DNA of 64,000 nucleotides, taken from Myxococcota bacterium (lineage in GTDB: Bacteria > Myxococcota_A > UBA796 > JAFGLY01). The notes beneath the pieces were generated by a model that was not told where the DNA came from, ran no database searches, and saw nothing but the letters and a program-made list of their open reading frames with translations. Below are positions 1-9,697 of the stretch, piece by piece (position 1 is the first letter of the stretch; every line of letters starts with the position of its first letter). Both the position numbers and the translations under genes were made by a program. Where the stretch lies: contig JAJRWT010000032.1 in the NCBI GenBank assembly GCA_024276675.1, positions 124,001 through 188,000 on the forward strand, given 5' to 3'.

Positions 1-2
1 TC

Positions 3-452
3 ATCGCGGTCAACAGTCGAATGACCGTAATGAGCCTGGATGAATCGGATTTGGCCGGAAAGCGGGTTGTATGTGTAGAGGACGGCCCCACCACAACCCA
101 CGGCGGAATGCCCTATGGCGCTGCAATCCTGGTGGCCAGGAGAGCGGGTGCCATCATCGTGGATCCCCGACCATTCTTCGAGGGGGAGTTGAAGACCACC
201 TACGCCAAGTACCCTGATCTCGGTCCCCTCATCCCCGCCATGGGCTACTCAAAGAAGCAGAAGAGCGACCTGGAAGCCACTCTGCGCTCCATACCCGCCG
301 ATTACATCCTGAGCGGCACGCCCATCGACCTGGCCAGACTCATCGACCCGGGTAAGCCCATTCTTCGCGTGCGCTACGATCTCGAAGAGTTGGACACCGA
401 AGAAAGCCTTGGATCCGTACTGGACGAGTGGTTTGCAAGCCTTGACAGTTGA
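3..452 (+). CDS. COG2403-type GTPase / cyclic 2,3-diphosphoglycerate synthetase-like protein, C-terminal part
   Basis: Only the last ~150 residues lie in the window; the frame is open to the left edge, so the start is missing. The visible part carries the motifs VVCVEDGPTTTHGGMPYGA, VDPRPFFEGEL, LIPAMGYS and the GTPIDLARLI...RVRYDLEE ending. I recognise these as the C-terminal domain of COG2403 proteins, predicted P-loop GTPases related to archaeal cyclic 2,3-diphosphoglycerate synthetase and usually about 440-450 residues long. The nucleotide-binding P-loop would be upstream of the window. The physiological substrate in bacteria is not settled, so a cyclic-DPG role is family inference only. 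The next gene is convergent. Confidence 0.75.
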   Translation: MAVNSRMTVMSLDESDLAGKRVVCVEDGPTTTHGGMPYGAAILVARRAGAIIVDPRPFFEGELKTTYAKYPDLGPLIPAMGYSKKQKSDLEATLRSIPADYILSGTPIDLARLIDPGKPILRVRYDLEELDTEESLGSVLDEWFASLDS

Positions 453-739
453 AGACCGCACCCGACCCCGCTCCGCTGCTGGCTGAGGCTGCCTGGAATC
501 CGTCGCGAGGAATCCTCTGCCAGGGGCGGAGTTCCAGCAAGGGATTCGTTGACCGGGTTGCGGGTTCTCGCAAACACCGGCAATGTCCGTGGTAGTCGTC
601 GACCATTGGAGGCGGGCGCCCATGGTGACATGTTCCATCAGGACGCGGTTTTCTGATTATAACGTATTGGACTTGGAGTATCAGGAATACCGCGAGGCGC
701 GACCCGCGCAGTAGTCCAGCAGGGTTCTGGCGGCTGCTG
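453..739. other. Intergenic stretch between convergent genes, nothing recognised
   Basis: These 287 bases separate the stop of the COG2403-type gene from the stop of the minus-strand kelch lipoprotein gene. I see no convincing coding frame, RNA gene or intrinsic terminator with a T-run. Small open frames here have no Shine-Dalgarno sequence and no family resemblance. Confidence 0.5.
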
Positions 740-2329
740 TCAGTCTCCCCAGTATGGAACGAGCAGCGCTGCCGAAGCGTCTCCCCATGTGGCGTTGGCC
801 CCGAACCCGCCTGTGACAAGGATGGAGCCGTCCAACAGCGTCGTAATCCTGCAACCGGGGCGAGGCCTGTCCAATTCTACCACCACACCTGTCCGTTCTT
901 CCAGGGGATCGAGTATCTCCAGGCTGTTGGCGGACTCCGCCATGGTCGAGTCGGAGTAGCCACAGCCGACCACGTACCAGTCGTCTTCGATCCAGGTGTC
1001 CCAGGAAGCCAACTGGCGAGGCTCGCCCAGACTCCAGGCCGGCTTGAAGAACATGGTGTCCATGTTGAATCTCTGACCAGTGGAGAGTACTTCGTGATCC
1101 TTGCTCTCCAGGTCCATCCCGCCGGCTATCCAGAAATCACCATCATCGATTTGAATGACCGTGGCATTCCATACCCAGGTGGCGTCCGAGTATCCGTCGG
1201 GAGAAGATTCGAAGGCATCTCCGTAGCCTGCCCCCGTGCCAAGATAGTCCCAGATCCCCGTTGAAGCCGAACCCTGCCCCAGAATGAATACACGGCCGTC
1301 GTCCGCGGCGACACAGTGCGACACCGCTTCCGAGTCAAAACCCTCGACGGTGATGCCAAAATCCTCGGTGGACCATTTGCCTTCGGAATCCTCGCGCAGG
1401 ATCTCGCCCACTCCGCCGGTGCCTTCTCCACCCAGGACCAGCACGGCCGTATCCATGAACAGCGCAGCGCAGTGTTCCCGCCTGGCCAGGTTGAGCGTTG
1501 CCTTGAGTTGGAGAGACTCTGTTGCAGGTGTAAAGCCCGAGACTCCGGAAACAGGGGCGACCTGGCCTTCTTCCAGTGTTTCGCCCCCGACGATTATGAT
1601 ATCGCCATCAATGGGCTCCAGGTGCGGAGCCATCCCCACCCCCAGGTAGGATTGGTCTTCCACAGGCACTTCGATAGGCGAAAACTCAAATGTAAATGGG
1701 TCGAACAACTCGGCGTCTTCCAGGCTGGCCAGGCGATCAGGATCATGGCCTCCCAACAGAAGTACACGGCCATCGGTGGTGGATACGGCTACATGGTCAC
1801 TTCGCCAGTCGGTCATCTGGTTGTCGATGGGAAAAACCTGGTTTACCGGCAGAAACACGACAGGCACGTCCAGATCCTGTCCCGCGGCCACCACTACCTC
1901 AGCGCTACGTCCCAGTGAGGCTACGTCACCGGATCGCAAGCCCACCACCTGGAACCTGATTGGTCCGTAGTCCGTGAGGTTGTTCAACTCGGGAGTGTCG
2001 GCGGGGTAGGAGAAGTTCTGGGAGGCAAGTGTCGTACCATCGAAGATGACATCGATCCGAATGTAGTCCAGACGGTCGAAGGGATCGGCTTCGGAGGACG
2101 GCACAATCAGTTGGAGGGTCACGAGAGAGTTGTCGGTGCGTACAGAGATCTCATCGCTGGCTTGTTCGGCCGAAGACTCGTTTCCACATGATACGGAACA
2201 TGTCACGGAAATGACAGGCGCCAACAAGGCACAGAGATGTGAAAACCACGGACTCCCGATGGCACACGAACCAGGCCGGGTCCTGGATTTTGCCCTGTTG
2301 AAAGCTGTAGATACATGGAGGTACGGCAT
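740..2329 (-). CDS. Kelch-repeat secreted lipoprotein
   Basis: 529 residues. The N-terminus has basic residues and then a hydrophobic stretch (LCALLAPVISVTCSVSC) ending in candidate lipobox cysteines at residues 44 and 48, so export and lipid anchoring are likely. The body has repeated kelch-like strands ending in paired glycines (VLLLGGHD, IIIVGGET, AVLVLGGEG, FWIAGGM, ILVTGGFG), as in beta-propeller proteins. An N-terminal beta domain of about 130 residues precedes the propeller. The ATG lies 5 bases after the mpl stop, so translation may be coupled, although no function links the two. Ligand and role are unknown; such propellers are common in myxobacterial exported proteins. The start could be slightly further in. 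Confidence 0.7.
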   Translation of the reverse strand: MPYLHVSTAFNRAKSRTRPGSCAIGSPWFSHLCALLAPVISVTCSVSCGNESSAEQASDEISVRTDNSLVTLQLIVPSSEADPFDRLDYIRIDVIFDGTTLASQNFSYPADTPELNNLTDYGPIRFQVVGLRSGDVASLGRSAEVVVAAGQDLDVPVVFLPVNQVFPIDNQMTDWRSDHVAVSTTDGRVLLLGGHDPDRLASLEDAELFDPFTFEFSPIEVPVEDQSYLGVGMAPHLEPIDGDIIIVGGETLEEGQVAPVSGVSGFTPATESLQLKATLNLARREHCAALFMDTAVLVLGGEGTGGVGEILREDSEGKWSTEDFGITVEGFDSEAVSHCVAADDGRVFILGQGSASTGIWDYLGTGAGYGDAFESSPDGYSDATWVWNATVIQIDDGDFWIAGGMDLESKDHEVLSTGQRFNMDTMFFKPAWSLGEPRQLASWDTWIEDDWYVVGCGYSDSTMAESANSLEILDPLEERTGVVVELDRPRPGCRITTLLDGSILVTGGFGANATWGDASAALLVPYWGD

Positions 2330-2334
2330 CTATG

Positions 2335-3789
2335 TCACTCGAATCTGGCTCGGAGCCCGTCAATGACACGTACGACAATTCCACCAAAGGATCCGTTGGA
2401 AAGAAGCACAAGGACATCTTCCGGCATCGTGTTGGCCACGACAGTAGCCGCGATCTCTTCAATGCTGTTGAAATAATGAGCTTCCAGTCCTCGAGCCAGC
2501 AGGTCGTGTACCAACTGGCGTGGATCCAGCAGGTTCTCCGGGGGGAGCTTGTCTGAACGCCCGGGTGGCGCAATCACGACCTGGTCGGCGGCATCAAATG
2601 CCCTGGCGTAGTCTCTCTGGAAAATGTTCAGACGACTGGTGTTGGAGCGTGGTTCGAATATGGCCCAGAGCCTTCGGCCACCGAATCGCAGCTTCAAGGC
2701 CTCCAGGGTTGCCCGCACCGCCGTAGGATGGTGCGCGAAGTCGTCTACTACGGTAATTCCGGCTATCTCGGCGCGGATCTCCTGGCGACGCCTGATTCCC
2801 TGGAAGGTCTCGAAACCCCGCGCGAGATGGTGAGGTTCCAGTCCTTCTCTGTCAAGGGCCGCCGCCACCGCAACCTGGTTCCACAGATTGTGTTCTCCCA
2901 CCATCGTGGAGTTGAACTCACCAAGCAGCCGGCCCTCTTTCAGAACCTGGAAGTGCATTCTTCCCCTTGCATGGTCGACGCCCAGGATGCGACCGTCCCA
3001 GGCACACCCACTGCCGTAGCGCCTGATCTCGCAGCGCGCCCCCGCTGCCGCCTGGCGGGCGCCATCGTCGTTCCATGCCACGACAAGGCATCCATCTTCC
3101 GGGGGAAGCAGCCTGGTGAATCCCAGAAATGCTCGCTGAACCTGCCCCAGGTCTTTGTAGATATCCGCATGGTCGAACTCGACACCCGTGAGAACGGCAG
3201 TGCGTGGCCTGTAGTGGACGAACTTGGGACGCTTGTCGAAAAACGCGGTATCGTATTCGTCTCCTTCGATGACGAAATGCCTGGGGGTTCCGGTGGGAGC
3301 GTGGCACGCGACCGCGCTGCGTGGGAAACCCTTCACCACCCCCCCCACGAGGTATCCGGGGGCACGCCCCGCCTGGATCAGGACATGGGCGGCGAGAGCG
3401 GTGGCGGTGGTCTTGCCATGGGTTCCTGCGACGACCAGGGACCGGGTACCCCGGAGGAACATGGAGCCCAGCAGGTGGGGAAATGAGCAGAATGCCAGGT
3501 CGCTCTCCAGGAGTGCGCTGGCCTCTTCGTAAACCGCTCGCACCACGTTGCCCACCACCACCAGGTCCGGTCTGTGTTCCAGGTTTCGGGCTCTGAAACC
3601 TTCCATCACCGGGATGCCCAGGCCAGCCAGAACATCGCTCATGGGGGGATAGATGGAGGAGTCGCTACCCGTGACCTGGTAACCGTCATCCTTCAGCATG
3701 GCCGCGAGAGCACCCATGGCAGTGCCGCATATGCCCATGATGTGAACGCTTTGAAGCGGACTGGGAAGACCGACATTGTAGAGTGGCAT
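2335..3789 (-). CDS. mpl: UDP-N-acetylmuramate:L-alanyl-gamma-D-glutamyl-meso-diaminopimelate ligase
   Basis: Mur-ligase family enzyme of peptidoglycan recycling. It joins the recovered tripeptide L-Ala-gamma-D-Glu-meso-DAP to UDP-MurNAc with ATP in the cytoplasm. Seen: the N-terminal Rossmann motif HIMGICGTAMGALA, the ATP-binding loop GTHGKTT, the central EGDEYDTAFFDKRPKF block typical of Mpl, the VEFDHADIY motif, and the C-terminal domain with DDFAHHPTAVRATL and FEPRSNTSR. The family usually starts just before the HI.GICGT motif. I prefer ATG 3789 (484 aa), which has a GGAAG Shine-Dalgarno about 9 bases upstream, over ATG 3828 (497 aa), which has none. It implies DAP-type peptidoglycan. The kelch lipoprotein gene follows 5 bases downstream. 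Confidence 0.93.
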   Translation of the reverse strand: MPLYNVGLPSPLQSVHIMGICGTAMGALAAMLKDDGYQVTGSDSSIYPPMSDVLAGLGIPVMEGFRARNLEHRPDLVVVGNVVRAVYEEASALLESDLAFCSFPHLLGSMFLRGTRSLVVAGTHGKTTATALAAHVLIQAGRAPGYLVGGVVKGFPRSAVACHAPTGTPRHFVIEGDEYDTAFFDKRPKFVHYRPRTAVLTGVEFDHADIYKDLGQVQRAFLGFTRLLPPEDGCLVVAWNDDGARQAAAGARCEIRRYGSGCAWDGRILGVDHARGRMHFQVLKEGRLLGEFNSTMVGEHNLWNQVAVAAALDREGLEPHHLARGFETFQGIRRRQEIRAEIAGITVVDDFAHHPTAVRATLEALKLRFGGRRLWAIFEPRSNTSRLNIFQRDYARAFDAADQVVIAPPGRSDKLPPENLLDPRQLVHDLLARGLEAHYFNSIEEIAATVVANTMPEDVLVLLSNGSFGGIVVRVIDGLRARFE

Positions 3790-4130
3790 GGGGAGAGCTT
3801 CCGGTGGAGAGGGGAAGGCCGTCTTCATCCGAAGGAGATTCGGCAGCCTATCGTCACGGGGCCATGGTCACAAGTCTCCGTCCGGAAATGGTGGACGAGC
3901 TTTCCCGGCGGCTCACGGACTTCGGCTTTTCTGCCTTCTCCGACGAGGAGGATACCTACTCGCGCTGAGGCGCACATTGCAGCGATCCGACAAGGGACCG
4001 GTTGCTCCCACGGACCGAGACGACAGTTGGCGATCACCTGTGGGCGTGCCGGGTTATTCAGAATTCAGAAACCCGCCGTTGCGGCACGCCCCCCCCTTCC
4101 TGCACGCCCCAGGCAACCACGAGCCATCAA
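3790..4130. other. Divergent intergenic region between mpl and dsbD
   Basis: These 341 bases separate the divergent mpl and dsbD start codons and must hold both promoters, although I see no clean -35/-10 pair. The main structure is the long hairpin at 4042-4091. Short open frames on both strands (for example 3825-4037 minus) lack ribosome sites and resemble nothing known. Confidence 0.45.
4042..4091 (+). promoter_or_regulatory. Large stem-loop upstream of dsbD
   Basis: A perfect 10-bp inverted repeat, GGGCGTGCCG at 4042-4051 and CGGCACGCCC at 4082-4091. An inner GGGTT/AACCC pair and a tandem ATTCAG repeat lie in the loop. It ends 39 bases before the dsbD ATG at 4131, so in an mRNA it would be a strong 5' leader hairpin. 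There is no T-run, so a classical intrinsic terminator is unlikely. Confidence 0.5.
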
Positions 4131-6530
4131 ATGACGCGATTGTTTTCCCTGTTGATGCTGCTGATTTCTTCCTTCATGGGCACGGCAACGGCCCTGGAAG
4201 GCGATTCTCCCTTCCGCATCGAGGTAGCACCCCTGACGGTCTCTGCCGGCGCCAGGGTCGATATCCAACTCGTGCTGGTCATCCCCGATGGTTTCCACGT
4301 GTACAGAGACATGGTCCAGGTCCGCGTGGACGACCCGGGCATCTTCCAGGTAGGCGAAGCGGTGTTTCCACCGGGAGTGGAAGCTCCGGACCCGGCTTTC
4401 CCGGACCAGACCAGGGAGCTGTACCAGGACACCATCGAAATCCTGCTTCCCCTCACCGTTCCCGAGACGGTGCCCGCTGGTGGGTACAGCCTGGACATAT
4501 GGGCACGATACCAGGGCTGCAAGAAGTCCCTCTGCTACCTCCCCCAGTCGGGAACCTACCAGGCCATGATCAAAGTGGAGCCCCCCCCCGGAGCCGCCCA
4601 GCAACCAGTTGCGGCGGGTACCTCCGGATCCGGGCCATCCATGGCTGCCCCTCCCGCGGACTCCGCACGTCCTGGGTCCCGACCCACCGTCAGCATGGCG
4701 ATCTTCGGATCCAAGCCTCCACTGAACCAACAGAATCCGGTGGCGGTGAGGGCAGTCTCCAGTGCCAACAACGAGGTTCTCGTCGGCTTTTTCATGGCCG
4801 AAGGCTGGCACGTCAACAAAGACATGACCACGGTGGAACTTGCAGAAACCACCGGCCTGAGTCTGAAAAAACAGAAATGGCCTGCCTCCGTGGCCTACAC
4901 CGATGCCGCCAGCGGCATGACCAGGCGCGAAATCGGTGGCGATTTCATGGTACGCGTGCGTTGCGCCGGAGATCCCGGTGAGTATCAAATCACCTTGAAT
5001 GTTCGATACCAGGCCTGCAAGGAAAACCTCTGCCTGATGCCCCAGGAGGTTGCTCTTCCGGTCACCATGCACCTGGTGGACAAAAAACAACTCGATCACG
5101 GTACGGAATCCGAAGTTGCCAAGAACGATGGAGCCAGCAGGGAACCTGCTCTCCAACAGGGTCCGCCGGCAACGAACGCCCCGGAAGGCCCCGCCACGCG
5201 GGCCAGCACCGTCATGGCAAAGGAGCCACCTGCCGAAAGCGTCGCATCCAGTGGGGGCAACACCTTCGAGTCCGTGCGGGAACGTGGTATATTCTGGCTT
5301 GTCCTCTTCGTATTCGGGACCGGCTTCCTGGTGAGCCTCACCCCCTGTGTCCTGCCGATGATACCCATTACAATGGGTATCATCGGCGCACAGGCTGCGG
5401 GAGGCAGATGGAAGGCACTGTCGCTGTCGGCAACCTACGTGGCGGGCATGGCCATGGTCTACACAATCCTGGGTGTGACCGCCGGACTCACGGGCAGCCT
5501 ATTCGGGTCATGGATGCAGTCACCATGGGTTGTGGGCGGTGTGTCCTTGTTCTTCACCGCCATGGCTTTTGCCATGTTCGGTTTATTCGACGTCTCCGTG
5601 CCATCGGGTTTGGCTACTCGACTCAACCGCTTCGGTGGTCCCGGCTATGTGGGAGCCTTCGTCGTGGGAATGATCGGAGCCGTTGTGGCCGGACCCTGCT
5701 CTGGCCCGGTAGTGGTGAGCCTCATGGTGCTCATTGGCCAACAGAGCGAGGTGTTTCTTGGCATCGCGCTGATGCTGGCTTTCAGCCTGGGAATGGGAGT
5801 GCTCTTCCTCCTGGCGGGTGTCTTCTCCAGCACCATTATCCGGCCCGGAGCCTGGATGGAGTCGGTGAAAAAGTTCTTTGGCGTGCTCATGCTGTTGGGG
5901 GCCATCTACTTCATCTCGGCCCACCTGCCTGATGTACTCGTTCCTCTTCTGGTATCAGCGGTGTTGATGGTTACCGCTGTCTTCGGCTGGCCTGCTGATG
6001 ACAGCGGCGGCTTCTACCTCACACGGACGCTGAAGCTTTATTCCATCGTGGCGGCTCTCGTGGCTGCCTGGTTGCTCCTGGGGACCATGGCCGTCAATGG
6101 CTTTCTCATCGGTCCGCTGTCCACGCACAGCTCCACCGATTCCCATGGCATCTCGACCACCGCCGGCATCCACTGGCTGAACGACGAATCCGAAGCGCTA
6201 GTCCTGGCCAGGAGCGAGGGCAAACCTATGATGGTGGACTTCACCGCCGATTGGTGCGCTGCCTGCAAGGAGTTGGAAACGTTCACCTACAGCAACCCGG
6301 CTGTTGTGGATCTCAGCAGGGACTTCGTGGCCCTGCTGATCGACGCCACCTCCGACAAAGATCCCCAGGTCAAGGCGCTCCTGGAAAAGTACAAGGTCAA
6401 GGGCCTGCCAACGGTGGCTTTCGTAGCTCCCGACGGGACGCTCTTCGATGACATTACTGTAACCGGCTTCGTCGATGCCGAAGAATTCCTCTCCCGCATG
6501 AAAAAAACACAAGCAAAACTGGGCCCCTGA
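4131..6530 (+). CDS. dsbD: Thiol:disulfide interchange protein DsbD with two N-terminal DsbD-alpha domains
   Basis: 799 residues from ATG 4131, followed at once by a signal peptide (MTRLFSLLMLLISSFMGTATA). DsbD passes electrons from cytoplasmic thioredoxin across the inner membrane to periplasmic disulfide acceptors. Seen: periplasmic domain 1 with a CX4C pair near residue 127 (QGCKKSLC), a second copy with another CX4C pair near residue 293 (QACKENLC), a transmembrane core from about residue 388 with the redox motifs TPCVLPM and AGPCSGP, and a C-terminal thioredoxin domain with CAAC near residue 709. The usual DsbD has one N-terminal domain; this one has two, separated by a Pro/Gly/Ser-rich linker. 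The longer open frame from 4002 is rejected because the signal peptide would be buried. Confidence 0.92.
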   Translation: MTRLFSLLMLLISSFMGTATALEGDSPFRIEVAPLTVSAGARVDIQLVLVIPDGFHVYRDMVQVRVDDPGIFQVGEAVFPPGVEAPDPAFPDQTRELYQDTIEILLPLTVPETVPAGGYSLDIWARYQGCKKSLCYLPQSGTYQAMIKVEPPPGAAQQPVAAGTSGSGPSMAAPPADSARPGSRPTVSMAIFGSKPPLNQQNPVAVRAVSSANNEVLVGFFMAEGWHVNKDMTTVELAETTGLSLKKQKWPASVAYTDAASGMTRREIGGDFMVRVRCAGDPGEYQITLNVRYQACKENLCLMPQEVALPVTMHLVDKKQLDHGTESEVAKNDGASREPALQQGPPATNAPEGPATRASTVMAKEPPAESVASSGGNTFESVRERGIFWLVLFVFGTGFLVSLTPCVLPMIPITMGIIGAQAAGGRWKALSLSATYVAGMAMVYTILGVTAGLTGSLFGSWMQSPWVVGGVSLFFTAMAFAMFGLFDVSVPSGLATRLNRFGGPGYVGAFVVGMIGAVVAGPCSGPVVVSLMVLIGQQSEVFLGIALMLAFSLGMGVLFLLAGVFSSTIIRPGAWMESVKKFFGVLMLLGAIYFISAHLPDVLVPLLVSAVLMVTAVFGWPADDSGGFYLTRTLKLYSIVAALVAAWLLLGTMAVNGFLIGPLSTHSSTDSHGISTTAGIHWLNDESEALVLARSEGKPMMVDFTADWCAACKELETFTYSNPAVVDLSRDFVALLIDATSDKDPQVKALLEKYKVKGLPTVAFVAPDGTLFDDITVTGFVDAEEFLSRMKKTQAKLGP

Positions 6531-6640
6531 GAATACCTTTTTCATGTTCGTGATACCCTGTTCCCGTTACAGCCCAAGGCTGTCAGACCTTTCGGGATCG
6601 CAACCTGAAACGCTCGGCGCCAGTTGATCGGTGTGTCAAA

Positions 6641-7645
6641 ATGTCCAGGAGACCAAGAGGATTCGACCCCCTCTCCAGCCTGTTTGAAAAACCCATCGAA
6701 GATCCCGCGGCTCCGGAAGCACAAGACAGTTCGGAGCGCTACCTGGATCCGTCCTCCCTGCACGCCTTTTCACATGTCGTGGATGTCACCGATCCCTTTT
6801 TCAGTTCTCCACCGAGTCCGGAAAAAGCGAGCCACAAGGCAGGCGACTTCAACGCCGGCAATGGTGTGCCACAAACGCTATTCGTCACAACCGCCGATGA
6901 AAACCAGTCGGGGCCAAACGAAGTACCGGGGACCGACTCATCCTCCACCGAAGTCTCAACCGACAAGGAAGCCCCCCCGGCGCAAAAGCTCGACCCACGT
7001 ACATTGGCAGTGGCGCTGGGGAAGGCAGCCGCCTCCGCAGCAGCTAATGCGCCACCTTCCATCCCCAGCGATGCACGCGGCAGGGCTCACCCCATGACGG
7101 ACATTCAAGGCGCCGACAAAGCACTACCGCCGGAAAGCAGACTGGATGAGCTATCCAGAAGAGCAGTCCGCCCCGGTTCCGCCCGGGAGATCATCCGGCA
7201 TGCACTGGAACAGGAACAGCGGGAACAGGAGCGCGCCGCCCGGATCAGGCGTGAATCCGCGAATCGTTCTCTCCAGCCAGATGGCGCTTCCACGGCCCCC
7301 AACAGGCATTCGCCCCTCGTGGCCGAGTCGACAGAGATAATCGAGAAAGCGCTCAAAGGCCTTGGCCCAATCCAGGTCTCCAACTGCATGGCCGTGAAGG
7401 ATCGCGAGATACTTCGTGCCCTGTGGAAAGCCCACCGTGCGCGTTTCGCGGCAGACGGCAAGTTGGAACAGGTGGTGGCGGCAGGAGCAGTCCTGATCGC
7501 CCTGAAGCTGGTTCCCGAGGGCAAGCTTCTTGCTGCCCACGTGCTGACCCAGGCCAGCGACTACCTGGTATGGCTGGACCTGGACCAGGGCATCCCCCTT
7601 GCCGCCTTCGCAGACGCCAAGGCCTATTTCGTACATAGAATGTGA
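6641..7645 (+). CDS. Hypothetical protein with disordered N-terminal half
   Basis: 334 residues, not recognised. Residues 1 to about 220 are rich in Pro, Ser, Ala, Asp and Glu and look disordered, with a charged helical patch rich in Glu, Gln and Arg around residues 180-200. The last ~100 residues (from EIIEKALKGLGPIQ) have the hydrophobic pattern of a folded alpha/beta domain and end in ADAKAYFVHRM. There is no signal peptide or membrane helix, so it is probably cytoplasmic. It lies 110 bases downstream of dsbD on the same strand, without a clear Shine-Dalgarno sequence, and is convergent with the amidotransferase operon. It could be a scaffolding or regulatory protein, but nothing in the sequence proves that. 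Confidence 0.6.
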   Translation: MSRRPRGFDPLSSLFEKPIEDPAAPEAQDSSERYLDPSSLHAFSHVVDVTDPFFSSPPSPEKASHKAGDFNAGNGVPQTLFVTTADENQSGPNEVPGTDSSSTEVSTDKEAPPAQKLDPRTLAVALGKAAASAAANAPPSIPSDARGRAHPMTDIQGADKALPPESRLDELSRRAVRPGSAREIIRHALEQEQREQERAARIRRESANRSLQPDGASTAPNRHSPLVAESTEIIEKALKGLGPIQVSNCMAVKDREILRALWKAHRARFAADGKLEQVVAAGAVLIALKLVPEGKLLAAHVLTQASDYLVWLDLDQGIPLAAFADAKAYFVHRM

Positions 7646-7813
7646 TTCGGCTGCGGCTCCGGCGTTTCACCCGCGGTCACAGCGGCAGCAGCCGGTATTC
7701 GCGCGCGAACTGCGGCGCACGACCAGGAGCGCAGGGCCGCGAATCAGTTTGGTAGGTCGTTGACAGGTGCTCAAGCCCATCTTTGCCGAAAAGCACGAAA
7801 ACACGGGGAGCCA

Positions 7814-9676
7814 TCATGGACCATGGGCCGGTCCCCAGGGCCCCTGAAGCCACCTTGCAAGCACCAGGAGGGACCACAGCCGGCGCCTGTGATCGGAGAG
7901 GCCGCTCATGTGCTGGCGTTTCCATCGACGAACGCTGTCGGCGGTCACCCATGGCTCCACCTGTTGCTCCAACTCGTGCAACAGGTGGGTACAGGAGCCC
8001 TTCAGCCATGGTCCCACCGGAGTTCCGAAACCTTTCTTGGCAAGACGTGCCAGCTCCGGCGGGATGATGCTGCTGGTGATTTCTCGCCAGATGGCCTTGG
8101 TACGATGCAGGCCCAACTTGAGCCCGGAGGGAACCCTGGCCGAAAGTTCTACGAAGCGATGGTCCAGAAAGGGAGAACGGACCTCGACACCATGGGCCTG
8201 GGATGCACGGTCCACCTTTGCCAGCACTCCATCACCAAGGTAGAAGCGCCGATCCAGAGCCATGGCCATACACTCTGGAGAAGCTCCCTTCATGGCCGAG
8301 GCAAACTCGTCCACTTCGCTCCAGACATCGTCCAGCATGCTGGCGTCAAGGTCCTCCGGCAAGAATGCTCCCATCCACACCTGGTTCCTTCGATGGCTGG
8401 GCAAGTGGAGGCCGGCATGCATTCTCTTCAACTGGTAATCGAAGGACACGTTGTCGTAGGACGGGGGCAGGACTCGTAACAACAAAGCCATGGCAGGGGA
8501 GAAAAACCTGCCCACGGGAACGAGACGATGGGCCAGGTAGGTCTGGTATCCCCCGAGCGCCTCATCCCCACCATCTCCTGAAAGTACTACCTTGAAACCG
8601 GCAGCGGATACCTGGCGCATCAGCCACCAGGTGGATGGAAGACTCGAGTCACCCAGGGGCTCGTCCAACTGGTTCTCCAACTCTTCCAATACTTCGGGTA
8701 GATTATAGCTCTTGAACGGTATGGTATTATGAGTACAGGAAAAATGTGCAGCCACCATCGATGCGGCTCCCGACTCGTCGAAGCTGCGGTTTTCCGGGGC
8801 CAACGTGAAGCAGGTGACGGGCTGCTTCATGTGAGGGCCAACGGTGGCCAGTACAGCGGTGGAGTCAAGGCCCCCGGACAACAAGACACCCACAGGTACG
8901 TCAGAGACCAGCCGCGACAGGGCTGCATCCCGAAACGCCCCATGTAGGCTGGCTTTCCACGCCCGACGTTCTCTGGGCCCAGGGCATCCCTGCCTGGGAA
9001 CGGGGGGGGACCACCAGGAGCCAACCTGCACGCCGTGGGTATCCAGCCGTACCAAGCAGCCCGGTTCCAGCTTTTCGATGCCCTGGTAGATGGTCCTTGG
9101 AGCCGGTATGTACTCAAAGAGCAGGTAGCGAGCGATGGCTCCTGGGTCTACCCGCCTCTCCATGCGTGGGTGTCGAAGAAGGGCCTTCAGTTCGCTGGCA
9201 AAGACAAAGACACGGTCCTTGGGGAGAGTCGTATAGAAAAGCGGTTTTTGCCCCATGCGATCACGGGCCAGCCATAGAACCTGCTCTCTGCGATCATAGA
9301 CCGCCAGGGCGAACATGCCCTGGAGTCTCGGGAGCGCCGCTTGCAAACCCAGAGCCGCCACCAGCTCAACCAGGACCTCCGTGTCGCAGCGGGTTCTGAA
9401 GATCGTTCCCCGAGCCCTGCACTCCTGGCGAAGCTCCTTGAAGTTGTAGATTTCCCCGTTCATGGCGACCCAGAACCTGCCCGAGCAGTCCGAGATGGGT
9501 TGACGCCCGCCTCGGGGATCCTGGATGGCCAGGCGCCTTACGGCCAGCCCCCCCATCCGGAAGCGCACGCTGTGGGCATCGTCTGGTCCTCGGTGAGCCA
9601 TGGCATCGCGAAGGCTGTCCAGGGGGCCAAGGTCGGGAGGGACATGAAAACAAAAAATCCCGGCGATTCCGCACAA
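7814..9676 (-). CDS. asnB: Asparagine synthase (glutamine-hydrolysing) / AsnB-family amidotransferase
   Basis: 620 residues. Begins CGIAGIF after the initiator, placing the nucleophilic Cys2 of a class II glutaminase at the N-terminus. The start codon is TTG, with a GGAG Shine-Dalgarno 7 bases upstream, and it is fixed by that cysteine. The glutaminase domain spans about 2-215 (AHRGPDD, NGEIYNF, GMFALAVYD). The synthetase domain follows, with the PP-loop SGGLDS at residues 267-272 and LSGDGGDEALGG further on. The family makes Asn from Asp, or amidates sugars and peptides. The gene follows a family-2 glycosyltransferase in the same operon, as in surface-polysaccharide clusters, so a sugar substrate is possible. 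Confidence 0.9.
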   Translation of the reverse strand: MCGIAGIFCFHVPPDLGPLDSLRDAMAHRGPDDAHSVRFRMGGLAVRRLAIQDPRGGRQPISDCSGRFWVAMNGEIYNFKELRQECRARGTIFRTRCDTEVLVELVAALGLQAALPRLQGMFALAVYDRREQVLWLARDRMGQKPLFYTTLPKDRVFVFASELKALLRHPRMERRVDPGAIARYLLFEYIPAPRTIYQGIEKLEPGCLVRLDTHGVQVGSWWSPPVPRQGCPGPRERRAWKASLHGAFRDAALSRLVSDVPVGVLLSGGLDSTAVLATVGPHMKQPVTCFTLAPENRSFDESGAASMVAAHFSCTHNTIPFKSYNLPEVLEELENQLDEPLGDSSLPSTWWLMRQVSAAGFKVVLSGDGGDEALGGYQTYLAHRLVPVGRFFSPAMALLLRVLPPSYDNVSFDYQLKRMHAGLHLPSHRRNQVWMGAFLPEDLDASMLDDVWSEVDEFASAMKGASPECMAMALDRRFYLGDGVLAKVDRASQAHGVEVRSPFLDHRFVELSARVPSGLKLGLHRTKAIWREITSSIIPPELARLAKKGFGTPVGPWLKGSCTHLLHELEQQVEPWVTADSVRRWKRQHMSGLSDHRRRLWSLLVLARWLQGPWGPAHGP

Positions 9677-9697
9677 AAGGGGCTCCTGCCACGGTGT

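Noticed and set aside
3825..4037. Small minus-strand ORF abutting the mpl start.
   Set aside because: No ribosome site, no family resemblance, and it lies in the divergent promoter region.
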